DNA of 26,751 nt from FEN-1297 sp963787005 (GTDB lineage Bacteria; Bacteroidota; Ignavibacteria; Ignavibacteriales; Ignavibacteriaceae): contig CAWBBX010000048.1 of assembly GCA_963787005.1 (NCBI GenBank), forward strand, positions 1-26,751, read 5' to 3'. Position numbers and translations under genes: made by a program. This document shows positions 1-8,839 of this stretch, in pieces. A model generated the notes under the pieces. The model had not been told where the DNA came from and did not search any database. It saw nothing but the letters and a program-made list of their open reading frames with translations. The first letter of the stretch is position 1, and each line of letters opens with the position of its first letter.

Positions 1-1
1 A

Positions 2-1297
2 GGTATTTACGACGACAACAACCGTCAAGTTAAAAAATATGACGTACCTTACGGCGCCGAACTTGTTGTAAATGACGGCCAGTCGGTAAGGAAACGTGTA
101 CCGCTTTACAATCATGATCCTTACAACTCCGTAATATTAACGGATATTTCGGGTCGCGTAAAGTTTATGGATATGATCGAAGGAGTAACGCTTCAGCAGG
201 TTACCGATGAACAGACCGGTCACGTGCAGAAAGTTGTAATTGAATCTAAAGATAAGAACCTCACTCCAAGCATCGCGGTTGAGGCTGAGGACGGAACGAA
301 GAAATCGTTCAACATTCCGACGAGAGCTTACTTGTCGGTAGATGAAGGCGAATCGATTCCGGCCGGTACTATCCTGGCTAAGATCTCCAAGCAGGCCAGC
401 AAGAGCCGCGATATCACGGGCGGTCTGCCGAGGGTTACGGAGCTTTTCGAAGCGAGAAGCCCGCAGGAAACCGCTATCGTATCGGAGATTGAAGGTACGG
501 TGAAGTTCGGAGCGAGAAAGAAAGGATCGAGGGAGATCATTGTTATTGCACCGGATAAATCGGATGAGAAGAAGTACAACGTTCCTCTCGGAAAGCATAT
601 CCTTGTACAGGAAAACGACGAGATCCCGGCCGGTGAAAAGATTACCGACGGTCCCATAAATCCGCACGATATCCTCAAGATCAAGGGTACAAGCTCGGTT
701 CAGGAATATCTCGTGAACGAAATCCAGGACGTTTACCGCCTGCAGGGTGTGAAGATCAACGATAAGCACATTGAGGTTATAGTACGCCAGATGCTGCAGA
801 AGATCAAGATCGTATCACCGGGCGACACCAAGTTCCTCGAAGAAGACGTAGTAGACAGAAACGAGTTTATAGAAGAGAACAACCGCATTATGGCGATGGT
901 TCATATAGAGGATAAGGGTGACTCTCGCTATAAAGACGGTCAACTTATTACCAGAAGTAAATTTAGAGAAATTAACGCCGATTTGAAGAAAAAGAGCAAA
1001 AAGGCGATTATCGCCCGCGACGCAGAACCTGCTACTTTCGAGCATGTTCTGCTCGGAATTACCCAGGCTGCTCTTTCTACGGAAAGCTTTATATCGGCCG
1101 CTTCCTTCCAGGAAACCACAAAGGTTCTGGCAAACGCTGCTACAGAAGCGAAAATTGATTATCTGCTAGGACTTAAAGAGAACGTTGTTATGGGTCATCT
1201 TATTCCCGCCGGAACGGGTCTCAAAAAGTACGGCAACATTATCCTTAAAGCTGAAGAAGTTACAGAGGAGAAAAAGGAAGAAGAAGTTCAAGCGTAA
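2..1297 (+). CDS. rpoC: RNA polymerase subunit beta' (RpoC), C-terminal part
   Basis: The reading frame is open from base 2, so the gene enters from outside the window; about 431 C-terminal residues of a roughly 1400-residue protein are present. RpoC forms the catalytic core of RNA polymerase with RpoB. Visible signatures are the DITGGLPRVTELFEAR block typical of the beta' C-terminal domain, the SFISAASFQETTKVL block, and the GHLIPAGTG stretch near the end where beta' meets omega. The protein finishes in a short Glu/Lys-rich tail. An internal ATG at 167 would give a truncated product and is not the start. rpoC lies directly upstream of the str block, as in most bacteria, but is cut off from it by a terminator and a new promoter. 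Confidence 0.97.
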   Translation, partial: GIYDDNNRQVKKYDVPYGAELVVNDGQSVRKRVPLYNHDPYNSVILTDISGRVKFMDMIEGVTLQQVTDEQTGHVQKVVIESKDKNLTPSIAVEAEDGTKKSFNIPTRAYLSVDEGESIPAGTILAKISKQASKSRDITGGLPRVTELFEARSPQETAIVSEIEGTVKFGARKKGSREIIVIAPDKSDEKKYNVPLGKHILVQENDEIPAGEKITDGPINPHDILKIKGTSSVQEYLVNEIQDVYRLQGVKINDKHIEVIVRQMLQKIKIVSPGDTKFLEEDVVDRNEFIEENNRIMAMVHIEDKGDSRYKDGQLITRSKFREINADLKKKSKKAIIARDAEPATFEHVLLGITQAALSTESFISAASFQETTKVLANAATEAKIDYLLGLKENVVMGHLIPAGTGLKKYGNIILKAEEVTEEKKEEEVQA

Positions 1298-1320
1298 TAT
1301 CATAAATAACGCAAAGTTCA

Positions 1321-1352
1321 ATCCGGCTCGCCAGACCGAGCCGGATTTTTTT
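1321..1352 (+). terminator. Intrinsic terminator after rpoC
   Basis: A perfect 10-bp stem (ATCCGGCTCG at 1321-1330 with CGAGCCGGAT at 1337-1346) encloses a 6-base loop and is followed by a T run at 1346-1352. It sits 24 bases after the rpoC stop, so it should end the rpoBC transcript. Confidence 0.92.
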
Positions 1353-1394
1353 GTCTTTGTATATGAATAAAGACAAAAATATTTTATTGTTTTC

Positions 1395-1423
1395 TTGACA
1401 AAATTTAACATATGGACTATATT
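1395..1423 (+). promoter_or_regulatory. Sigma70-like promoter of the str operon
   Basis: A consensus -35 box TTGACA (1395-1400) is separated by exactly 17 bp from a near-consensus -10 box TATATT (1418-1423). It lies between the rpoC terminator and rpsL, placing the transcription start near 1430 and leaving a leader of about 40 bases. The position and quality of both boxes make this the probable main promoter of rpsL-rpsG-fusA-tuf. The start site itself is inferred. Confidence 0.8.
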
Positions 1424-1469
1424 AGGAGTCTGAAAATTTTTGAGAAATATCATTTTTTAGGAGTATTTA

Positions 1470-1847
1470 GTGCCGACGATAAATCAGTTAGTTAGGAAAG
1501 GCCGGGTTCAAATTTTTGCTAAGAAAAAAGCGCCCGCGCTCGATGCTTGTCCCCAGAAAAGAGGGGTGTGTACAAGGGTATATACTTCTACTCCTAAAAA
1601 GCCGAACTCGGCGCTCAGAAAAGTCGCCAGGGTTAGGCTGACAAACAGTATGGAAGTGACGGCATATATCCCGGGCGAAGGACACAACCTTCAGGAGCAC
1701 TCGATCGTTCTTATAAGGGGCGGAAGAGTTAAGGACTTGCCTGGTGTGCGATATCATATAATTAGAGGTACGCTTGACACCAGCGGTGTTGAGGACAGGA
1801 AAAAAGCAAGATCTAAGTACGGAGCTAAAAAACCAAAGGCTAAATAA
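1470..1847 (+). CDS. rpsL: 30S ribosomal protein S12
   Basis: 125 residues, the usual S12 length. S12 lines the decoding centre of the small subunit and helps check codon-anticodon pairing. The start is GTG at 1470, six bases after an AGGAG ribosome-binding site at 1459-1463; it gives the canonical N-terminus MPTINQLVRKGR. The TPKKPNSALRK loop (41-51) and the GGRVKDLPGVRYH loop (84-96) are intact. Lys43 and Lys88, where streptomycin-resistance changes classically fall, are both unmutated Lys. First gene behind the promoter at 1395; rpsG follows after only three bases. Confidence 0.98.
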   Translation: MPTINQLVRKGRVQIFAKKKAPALDACPQKRGVCTRVYTSTPKKPNSALRKVARVRLTNSMEVTAYIPGEGHNLQEHSIVLIRGGRVKDLPGVRYHIIRGTLDTSGVEDRKKARSKYGAKKPKAK

Positions 1848-1850
1848 TTC

Positions 1851-2318
1851 ATGAGAAAAAGCAGAGCAGAAAAAAAGTATTTGAAACCGGACCCGAAGTT
1901 TAACGACGTACTGGTTTCGAAGTTTATTAACTCTATCATGTACGACGGTAAAAAATCGAAAGCGAGAGAAGTTGTATATCACGCATTTGAAGTTATCGAA
2001 GACAGAACAAAGAAGAACGGTCTGGAAGTTTTCAAAAAAGCTATTAACAATACACAGCCCGTTATAGAAGTGAGAAGCAGAAGAGTCGGCGGAGCTACAT
2101 ATCAGGTTCCTACTGAAGTCAGGCCCGAAAGAAGAACTGCCCTCGCTATTAGATGGATTAAAGCTTATGCTCGTTCACGCAACGAAAAATCAATGTCTTT
2201 GAGGTTGGCTTCGGAACTAATAGCCGCGTCTAACGGCGAGGGATCGGCTGTGAAGAAAAAAGAAGATACTCATAAAATGGCCGAAGCTAACAAGGCTTTT
2301 GCTCACTATAAATGGTAA
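1851..2318 (+). CDS. rpsG: 30S ribosomal protein S7
   Basis: 155 residues, matching the S7 family. S7 is a primary binder of the 3' domain of 16S rRNA and organises the small-subunit head near the exit site. The N-terminal PDPKFNDVLVSKFIN segment and the central VRSRRVGGATYQVP stretch are S7 hallmarks. ATG at 1851 begins three bases after the rpsL stop with no clear Shine-Dalgarno of its own, which suggests translational coupling to rpsL. In well-studied bacteria S7 represses this operon by binding the rpsL-rpsG junction; here the gap is too short to show such a structure. Confidence 0.97.
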   Translation: MRKSRAEKKYLKPDPKFNDVLVSKFINSIMYDGKKSKAREVVYHAFEVIEDRTKKNGLEVFKKAINNTQPVIEVRSRRVGGATYQVPTEVRPERRTALAIRWIKAYARSRNEKSMSLRLASELIAASNGEGSAVKKKEDTHKMAEANKAFAHYKW

Positions 2319-2351
2319 TCATAGAGAAGAATAGGAAGAATAAGATAAAGT

Positions 2352-4452
2352 ATGGCTAACAAATTTCCGATAGAGAAAGTAAGAAACATAGGGATTATGG
2401 CTCACATAGATGCCGGTAAGACCACTACTACCGAGCGCATTTTGTTCTATACTGGCAAACTGCATAGACTCGGTGAAGTGCACGACGGCGCGGCTACGAT
2501 GGACTGGATGGAACAGGAAAAAGAAAGAGGAATTACCATTACCAGTGCGGCGACCACCTGCTTCTGGAACAATCATCAGATAAATATTATCGATACTCCC
2601 GGACACGTTGATTTTACCGTTGAGGTTGAAAGATCTTTAAGAGTTCTCGACGGAGCCGTTGCGCTTTTCTGCGCGGTAGGCGGCGTTGAACCTCAGTCGG
2701 AAACCGTGTGGAGACAGGCCGATAAATACAAAGTTCCGAGAATTGCTTTTATAAATAAGATGGACAGAACAGGCGCTGATTTTTACAATGCCGTTCAGAT
2801 GATGAAAGACAGACTCAGCGCTAACGCGGTTCCGCTTAATCTTCCCATCGGCGAAGGCGATATGTTCTCCGGCGTTATAGATCTTATAACATTCAAGGCG
2901 CGCATGTATCACGAAGAAACTTTCGGCGCTACTTTCGATGAGATAGACATTCCCGAAGATCTGGTGGAGACCGCCAATAAATACAGAACCGAAATGCTCG
3001 AAGCTGTTTCGGAAGTTGACGACACCTTGCTTGAGAAATATCTCGAAGGCAAAACCATCACCGAAGAAGAAATTCTCTCCGTTCTTAGAAAAGCTACTAT
3101 TGAACTGAAGATTATTCCCGTGCTTTGCGGATCGGCTTTCAAGAACAAAGGCGTTCAGAAACTTCTGGATTCCGTGGTCGATTTTCTGCCGGCTCCGATA
3201 GACTTTAAGGAAATCGAAGCTCATCATATAGGAATTAATGACATCGTTAAAAGGAAAATAGACGCTAACGAAAAATTCACTGCGCTGGCTTTCAAAATTG
3301 CCAACGATCCTTACGTTGGAAAGCTTACGTTCTTCCGTGTTTACTCGGGAACTCTTAAATCCGGTTCTTACATATATAACGCGGTGAGCGGAAAGAAGGA
3401 AAGAATAAGCAGGCTGCTGCAGATGCACGCTAACCACAGGGAAGAGATAGACGAGGTTAAGGCGGGCGACATTGCCGCTGCTGTGGGATTGAAGTTTACT
3501 AAAACAGGCGATACTCTCTGCGACGAGCAGGACGCCGTTATGCTTGAGAAGATCGTGTTCCCCGAGCCCGTTATACAGATTGCTATCGAGCCTAAAACCA
3601 AAGCCGACCAGGATAAGCTTTCCGACGCTTTGGTAAAACTATCGGACGAGGATCCTACATTCAAAGTTAAGGTTGACGAGGAAACCGGCCAGACGCTTAT
3701 AAGCGGTATGGGCGAGCTTCATCTCGAGATCCTTGTAGACAGAATGAAAAGAGAATTTAAAGTTGAGGCTAACGTCGGTAAGCCTCAGGTTGCATATAGA
3801 GAATCAATAACGCAGACCGTTAACGCCGAAGGCAAGTTCGTTAAGCAGTCGGGCGGTCGCGGTAAGTTTGGGCACGTTTGGATTGAGCTCAGTCCCAACG
3901 AACCCGGCAAAGGTTATGAATTTATAAATGCTATAGTCGGCGGGGTTGTACCTAAAGAATATATCCCGGCGGTTTCCCACGGTATACAGGAATCCATGAG
4001 GAACGGTGTTATAGCAGGTTTCCCTGTAGTTGATATTAAAGCTAAGATATATGACGGTTCGTACCATGATGTAGACTCGGATGAGGTTTCATTCAGAGTT
4101 GCCGGATCCATGGCCTTTAAAAGAAGGTGCAAGGAAAGCCAAGCCGGTTCTTCTGGAACCCATTATGGATGTTGAAGTTGTTACTCCCGAGGAATACTTA
4201 GGTGACGTTATGGGTGATTTGAATTCACGCAGAGGGAAGATTGAGGGATTTTCGGCAAGAAAAGATGCGCAGGTTATTAAAGCAACCGTGCCTCTTTCGG
4301 AAATGTTCGGCTACGCTACGGTGCTGAGGTCAATGACTCAAGGTCGCGCGATTTATACTATGCAGTTCGCACACTATGCCGAAGTACCGAAATCAATTGC
4401 GGAAGAAATATCAGAAAAGACTCTGGGTAAAAAATCGGCGATTACAACATAA
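2352..4452 (+). CDS. fusA: Elongation factor G, with an apparent +1 frameshift
   Basis: EF-G is the GTPase that drives translocation of tRNA and mRNA and, with RRF, ribosome recycling. The P-loop AHIDAGKTT (18-26), DTPGHVDF and NKMD motifs are present, followed by domains II-IV. The frame from 2352 holds to codon 590 (AAA at 4119-4121) and then runs to a stop after 607 codons. The remaining sequence (EGARKAKPVLLEP onward, domain V) continues one frame over up to 4452. Removing one A from the AAAA at 4119-4122 restores GSMAFKEGARKAKP and a 699-residue protein, normal for EF-G. Such an essential gene is unlikely to be truly broken, so a sequence error is the best explanation. ATG start; tuf follows. 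Confidence 0.95.
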
Positions 4453-4492
4453 AAAACGAATTATTAAAAGAAATATTTTAAAGGAGATATAG

Positions 4493-5698
4493 ATGGCAAA
4501 AGCAAAATTTGATAGGAGTAAACCTCACGTTAACGTAGGTACTATTGGTCACGTTGATCACGGCAAAACTACACTAACCGCTGCCATCACAATGGCTCTT
4601 TCCGCCAAGGGTTTGTCCGAACAGAGATCATTCGACTCGATCGACAACGCTCCCGAAGAAAGAGAAAGAGGTATTACAATTGCTACTGCTCACGTTGAGT
4701 ATTCAACCGAGAACAGGCACTACGCTCACGTAGACTGCCCCGGCCACGCTGACTATGTAAAGAACATGATTACCGGTGCCGCACAGATGGACGGAGCTAT
4801 ACTAGTTGTTGCAGCTACCGACGGTCCTATGCCGCAGACTAGAGAGCACATCCTTCTCGCCCGCCAGGTGGGTGTTCCGAGAATTGTCGTTTTCATGAAC
4901 AAAGTTGACATGGTAGATGATCCGGAACTTATAGAGCTTGTAGAAGTTGAGCTTAGAGATCTTCTTAACGAATATGAATTTCCCGGAGACGATATTCCGA
5001 TCATCAAAGGTTCGGCCCTTAAAGCTCTCGAAGCTGCTTCTAGCGCAGCGCCTTCGGACGATCCGAGACTCGAGTGCATCTGGGAGCTTATGAAAGCCGT
5101 AGATGAATATATCCCTGTTCCCGAAAGAGATACAGACAAGCCTTTCCTTATGCCCGTAGAGGACGTTTTCTCTATTACCGGTCGCGGTACTGTTGCTACC
5201 GGAAGGGTTGAAAGAGGTCAGGTTAAAATACAGGAAGAAGTTGAGCTTATAGGTTTAGGCGTTCACAAGAAAACGGTTGTTACCGGTATCGAAATGTTCA
5301 GGAAAGAACTCGATTCCGCTATGGCCGGAGATAACGCCGGACTTCTCTTAAGAGGCGTCGATAAGAAAGAGATCGAAAGAGGAATGGTCCTCGCTAAACC
5401 CGGATCCATTACTCCTCATACGAAATTCGAAGGCGGGGTTTATATCCTGTCGAAAGAAGAGGGCGGACGTCATACGCCGTTCTTCACAGGTTACAGACCG
5501 CAGTTCTATTTCAGAACAACCGACGTTACAGGTGTTGCTACTCTGCCGGAAGGCACCGAGATGGTTATGCCGGGCGATAACGTTAACCTTTCCGTAGTGC
5601 TGATCACCGAGATAGCAATGGAAGACGGTCTTCGTTTCGCTATCCGCGAAGGCGGTAGAACCGTGGGCGCGGGCGTTGTAACTAAGATTATCGAATAA
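4493..5698 (+). CDS. tuf: Elongation factor Tu
   Basis: 401 residues. EF-Tu is the GTPase that delivers aminoacyl-tRNA to the ribosomal A site. G1 GHVDHGKT (19-26), G3 DCPGHADY (81-88) and G4 NKVD (136-139) are intact, as is the switch I segment DNAPEERERGITI. Domains II and III follow, and the protein ends at TKIIE. Start ATG at 4493 with a good AAGGAG site just upstream. Last gene of the str block; a hairpin terminator follows within 20 bases, separating it from rpsJ. Whether a second tuf copy exists elsewhere cannot be seen here. Confidence 0.98.
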   Translation: MAKAKFDRSKPHVNVGTIGHVDHGKTTLTAAITMALSAKGLSEQRSFDSIDNAPEERERGITIATAHVEYSTENRHYAHVDCPGHADYVKNMITGAAQMDGAILVVAATDGPMPQTREHILLARQVGVPRIVVFMNKVDMVDDPELIELVEVELRDLLNEYEFPGDDIPIIKGSALKALEAASSAAPSDDPRLECIWELMKAVDEYIPVPERDTDKPFLMPVEDVFSITGRGTVATGRVERGQVKIQEEVELIGLGVHKKTVVTGIEMFRKELDSAMAGDNAGLLLRGVDKKEIERGMVLAKPGSITPHTKFEGGVYILSKEEGGRHTPFFTGYRPQFYFRTTDVTGVATLPEGTEMVMPGDNVNLSVVLITEIAMEDGLRFAIREGGRTVGAGVVTKIIE

Positions 5699-5717
5699 TA
5701 GCTTTAAGAACTTGCAG

Positions 5718-5741
5718 AAAGGGAGTTGAAACTCCCTTTTT
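5718..5741 (+). terminator. Intrinsic terminator (possibly leaky) between tuf and rpsJ
   Basis: AAAGGGAGT (5718-5726) pairs perfectly with ACTCCCTTT (5731-5739) around a TGAA loop, and five T residues run from 5737. The stem has only four consecutive G/C pairs in its core, so termination may be partial. No clear promoter fits in the 31 bases left before rpsJ, which argues for read-through into the S10 block. Confidence 0.7.
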
Positions 5742-5772
5742 CTGTCTAAAATTTAATTAAGGAGTACTTTAC

Positions 5773-6081
5773 GTGCCTGGTCAAAAGATAAGAATAAAAT
5801 TGAAATCGTACGATCACATTTTGATAGATAAGTCTACCGAAAAGATTATTAAAACGGTAAGAAGTACCGGTGCGGTTGTATCGGGACCAATACCGCTGCC
5901 GACTAAGAGAACCTTGTATACGGTCTTAAGGTCTCCGCACGTCGATAAGAAGTCGAGAGAGCAGTTCGAGACCAGAGCGCATAAAAGAATTATTGATATT
6001 CACAATTCCAATAACAAAACCGTCGATTCGCTGAGCAAGCTTGATATACCGGCGGGCGTTGATATTGAAATTAAGCTTTAA
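5773..6081 (+). CDS. rpsJ: 30S ribosomal protein S10 (NusE)
   Basis: 102 residues, standard for S10, a head protein of the small subunit that also acts as NusE in antitermination with NusB and NusG. The start is GTG at 5773 behind AAGGAG; it gives the familiar N-terminus of about MPGQKIRIKLKSYDH. The IPLPTKRTLYTVLRSPHVDKK stretch and the final VDIEIKL are characteristic. First gene of the S10 block. Its stop codon overlaps an ATG in the rplC frame, but the better rplC start lies 18 bases further on. Confidence 0.97.
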   Translation: MPGQKIRIKLKSYDHILIDKSTEKIIKTVRSTGAVVSGPIPLPTKRTLYTVLRSPHVDKKSREQFETRAHKRIIDIHNSNNKTVDSLSKLDIPAGVDIEIKL

Positions 6082-6098
6082 TGAATTTGGGAGTTAAG

Positions 6099-6719
6099 AT
6101 GTCAGGCATTATCGGCAAAAAATTAGGTATGTCTAGCGTGTTTAACGCTGAAGGGGATCTCGTCCCTGTTACCGTTATACAAGCGGGCCCTTGCAAGGTT
6201 ATTAGTATCCGCACCAAGGAAAAGGACGGCTACGAGGCTTTGCAGCTCGGGTTCGGCGTTAGAAAAGAAAAGAGACTTACCAAACCGGTTTTAGGACAGT
6301 ACAAGAAAAATAATCTGACTCCTGCTGCGATTTTAAAGGAGTTTAAGTTTGCAGATTCCGAATATAAGCTCGGCGATGAAATAAAAGTCGATCTGTTCAA
6401 GGAAGGCGAAAAGATTAAGGTAAGAGGAACGAGTATAGGAAAAGGCTTCCAGGGTGTTATGAAACGCCACGGCTTCGGCGGTGTCGGCGGTACAACCCAC
6501 GGTCAGAGCGATAGATTAAGAGCCCCCGGCTCTATCGGCTCAAGCTCTTATCCTTCGAGAGTGTTTAAGGGCCAGAGAATGGGCGGCCGTATGGGACACG
6601 ACAACGTTACTATTTCGAACCTTAAGGTTGTTAAGATTTTACCCGAGGAAAATATAATTTTAGTTAAAGGAGCCGTTCCCGGCGCCGTAAATTCATTTGT
6701 AGAGTTGATAAAGAAGTAA
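6099..6719 (+). CDS. rplC: 50S ribosomal protein L3
   Basis: 206 residues with the chosen start. ATG at 6099 follows a GGGAG site (6089-6093) at good spacing and gives MSGIIGKKLGM, the normal L3 N-terminus; an in-frame ATG at 6081 overlapping the rpsJ stop would add six unlikely residues. L3 is an early 23S-binding protein whose long loop reaches toward the peptidyl-transferase centre. The GQSDRLRAPGSIG and VFKGQRMGGRMG segments mark that loop. After GSIG the sequence reads SSSYPS, so the Gln that PrmB methylates in E. coli L3 is absent. Confidence 0.96.
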   Translation: MSGIIGKKLGMSSVFNAEGDLVPVTVIQAGPCKVISIRTKEKDGYEALQLGFGVRKEKRLTKPVLGQYKKNNLTPAAILKEFKFADSEYKLGDEIKVDLFKEGEKIKVRGTSIGKGFQGVMKRHGFGGVGGTTHGQSDRLRAPGSIGSSSYPSRVFKGQRMGGRMGHDNVTISNLKVVKILPEENIILVKGAVPGAVNSFVELIKK

Positions 6720-6732
6720 ATTTGGTATCAAA

Positions 6733-7380
6733 ATGACTTTAGATATATTAAAAAAAGACGGCAGCAATTCAGGCGAAAAAATTGATTTAGCCGACGATAT
6801 ATTCGGTATAGAACCGAATGATCACGCCATCTATCTTTCGGTGAAAGCTTTCCGCGCAAACCAGAGGCAGGGAACTCACAAAGCGAAGGAAAGAGCCGAG
6901 GTTCGCGGAGGCGGCAAGAAGCCTTGGAAACAAAAAGGCAGAGGCGGTGCGCGTGCCGGTACGTCCAGATCCCCTTTGTGGGTCGGCGGCGGTACTATAT
7001 TCGGTCCCAGACCCAGAGATTACAGGCAGAAGCTGCCACAAAAGGTAAAATGGCTTGCCAGAAAATCGGCGCTCAGCTACAAAGTTAAAGACGAGCAGAT
7101 CCTTGTTGTTGAAGACTTCGATTTTAAAGAGCCGAAGACAAGCGAGTTTGTCGGCATTATGACGGCGCTTAACGTTGCGGGCAAGAAGGTTCTTCTTCTT
7201 ACCGGCGGCAAGGTTGACTCAGTATACAGATCGGGCAGAAACATTCCTAAAGTTCAAGTGCTGGAAGCCGCAAAAGCATCTACGTACGACATTCTGAACA
7301 ACCAGGTACTGGTTATTCAGAAGAGCGCGGTAGACGCAATCGTAAATACTTTTAAGAATAAAGAAGAGGCGGTGAACTAA
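6733..7380 (+). CDS. rplD: 50S ribosomal protein L4
   Basis: 215 residues, within the L4 range. L4 has a globular domain on the subunit surface and a loop that helps form the exit-tunnel constriction where macrolide sensitivity is set. The loop is visible as KKPWKQKGRGGARAGTSRSP (about residues 62-81), and GTIFGPRPRDY follows. In enterobacteria L4 represses its own operon through the S10 leader; no comparable leader is visible here. The ATG at 6733 has only a weak upstream site, so coupling to rplC is likely. rplW begins one base after the stop. Confidence 0.96.
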   Translation: MTLDILKKDGSNSGEKIDLADDIFGIEPNDHAIYLSVKAFRANQRQGTHKAKERAEVRGGGKKPWKQKGRGGARAGTSRSPLWVGGGTIFGPRPRDYRQKLPQKVKWLARKSALSYKVKDEQILVVEDFDFKEPKTSEFVGIMTALNVAGKKVLLLTGGKVDSVYRSGRNIPKVQVLEAAKASTYDILNNQVLVIQKSAVDAIVNTFKNKEEAVN

Positions 7381-7381
7381 A

Positions 7382-7675
7382 ATGCACGATGTTTTGATAA
7401 GTCCTTTGATAACCGAAAAAATGACTAATCTTACCGCTTCTCACAATCATTACGGATTTCTGGTTAACCCTAAATCCAACAAGATTGAGATAGCGAAAGC
7501 GATCGAGAAAAAGTTTGAAGTACACGTTGCGAGCGTAAGAACAATTAACCACGCCGGCAAGACCAAGACTCAGTTCCGAAAGAGCGGAAGGTTCTCCGGT
7601 AAAACCCCTAAGTTTAAGAAAGCGATAGTTACCCTTAAAGAAGGGGAAACAATTGAAATCTTCGAACAAGTGTAA
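7382..7675 (+). CDS. rplW: 50S ribosomal protein L23
   Basis: 97 residues, normal for L23, which sits at the polypeptide exit and docks trigger factor, SRP and the translocon. The N-terminal DVLISPLITEKM segment and the VASVRTINHAGKTK stretch are typical. ATG at 7382 follows the rplD stop by one base with no separate ribosome-binding site, indicating translational coupling. rplB follows after 13 bases. Confidence 0.96.
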   Translation: MHDVLISPLITEKMTNLTASHNHYGFLVNPKSNKIEIAKAIEKKFEVHVASVRTINHAGKTKTQFRKSGRFSGKTPKFKKAIVTLKEGETIEIFEQV

Positions 7676-7688
7676 GTAGGAAGAGTAA

Positions 7689-8516
7689 ATGGCTATTAAT
7701 AAATTAAAACCAGTAACACCCGGAACGAGATTCAGGTCTGTTTCTTCTTTCGACGAAATTACAAAGACCACACCCGAGAAATCTTTAACCGTAGCGTTGA
7801 GTAAATCGGGCGGCAGGAACAATCATGGAAGGGTGACTTCGAGACATATAGGCGGCGGTCATAAGAGAAAGTACCGCATAATAGATTTTAAAAGAAACAA
7901 GCATGGTATACCTGCGAAAGTATTTTCGATTGAGTACGATCCCAACCGTACATCAAGGATTGCGCTTCTTCATTACGCCGACGGCGAGAAGAGGTACATC
8001 ATCGCTCCCAACGGACTTAAAGTAGGCGATAAAGTCGTATCCGGACCGGGCAGCGACATTACGGTGGGTAACGCGCTTCCGCTTAAAGAAATGCCTCTTG
8101 GAAGTTTTGTTCACAACGTTGAGATTAAACCCGGTAAGGGCGGACAACTCGGACGCAGCGCCGGATCTTCACTTCAGGTTATGGCTAAGGAAGGTGAATA
8201 CGCCCAGCTTAAAATGCCTTCGGGCGAAGTGAGAATGATTAATCTTACCTGCATGGCCACGTACGGCGTGGTCGGCAACGCCGAACAGGAAAACCTGAGC
8301 CTCGGCAAAGCGGGAAGAACCCGCTGGATGGGTAAGAGACCTCACGTAAGAGGCGTCGCTATGAACCCTGTTGATCACCCGATGGGTGGCGGTGAAGGTA
8401 AAACTTCCGGCGGCGGTCATCCGGTTTCACCCTGGGGACAAAAAGCAAAAGGACTAAAAACAAGGAAGCATAAAAAAGCTTCTAATAAATTTATTATAAA
8501 AAGACGGAACAAGTAG
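7689..8516 (+). CDS. rplB: 50S ribosomal protein L2
   Basis: 275 residues, the standard length of L2, a primary 23S-binding protein needed for subunit association and peptidyl-transferase activity. The conserved MNPVDHP motif contains His230, the residue equivalent to the functionally important His229 of E. coli; GGGEGKTSGGGHPVSPWG follows. The family usually has HPHGGGEG and here it is HPMGGGEG, a mild variation. At 7887-7895 the codons TTT AAA AGA are read normally within IDFKRNKHG, a useful control for the frameshifts in fusA and rpsE. AGGAAGAG precedes the ATG. Confidence 0.97.
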   Translation: MAINKLKPVTPGTRFRSVSSFDEITKTTPEKSLTVALSKSGGRNNHGRVTSRHIGGGHKRKYRIIDFKRNKHGIPAKVFSIEYDPNRTSRIALLHYADGEKRYIIAPNGLKVGDKVVSGPGSDITVGNALPLKEMPLGSFVHNVEIKPGKGGQLGRSAGSSLQVMAKEGEYAQLKMPSGEVRMINLTCMATYGVVGNAEQENLSLGKAGRTRWMGKRPHVRGVAMNPVDHPMGGGEGKTSGGGHPVSPWGQKAKGLKTRKHKKASNKFIIKRRNK

Positions 8517-8525
8517 AGAGTAATT

Positions 8526-8813
8526 ATGCCAAGATCGGTTAAAAAAGGACCGTTTGTAGATTACAAACTAGCGGCCAAAGTTGAGCAGTTAAACAACACC
8601 AACCAGAAAAAAATAATTAAAACCTGGTCGAGAGCATCTACAATAACACCTGACTTTGTGGGTCACACCATCGCCGTTCATAACGGCAATAAGATGATCC
8701 CGGTTTACGTAACCGAGAACATGGTGGGGCACAAACTCGGGGAGTTTGCTCCTACTAGAATTTTTAGAGGGCATCCGGGAACTAAGGCGGAAAAAGCCTC
8801 TAAAGCTAAATAA
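8526..8813 (+). CDS. rpsS: 30S ribosomal protein S19
   Basis: 95 residues, as expected for S19, which pairs with S13 in the small-subunit head near the A site. The N-terminus MPRSVKKGPFVD and the core TITPDFVGHTIAVHNG and VGHKLGEFAPTR are diagnostic. ATG at 8526, nine bases after rplB, with only a weak upstream site. rplV follows after 26 bases, preceded by an AAGGG site. Confidence 0.97.
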   Translation: MPRSVKKGPFVDYKLAAKVEQLNNTNQKKIIKTWSRASTITPDFVGHTIAVHNGNKMIPVYVTENMVGHKLGEFAPTRIFRGHPGTKAEKASKAK

Positions 8814-8839
8814 TTTTAATTAAAGGGTCTGAAGAAGAA

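Noticed and set aside
137..769. 210-aa antisense open frame within rpoC
   Set aside because: rpoC homology on the + strand covers the whole interval; the antisense frame has no recognisable features.
4117..4125. Programmed +1 frameshifting as the cause of the fusA break
   Set aside because: No stop codon, slow codon or internal Shine-Dalgarno element of the prfB kind is present, and the same TTT AAA AGA string is read normally in rplB. Sequence error is more economical.
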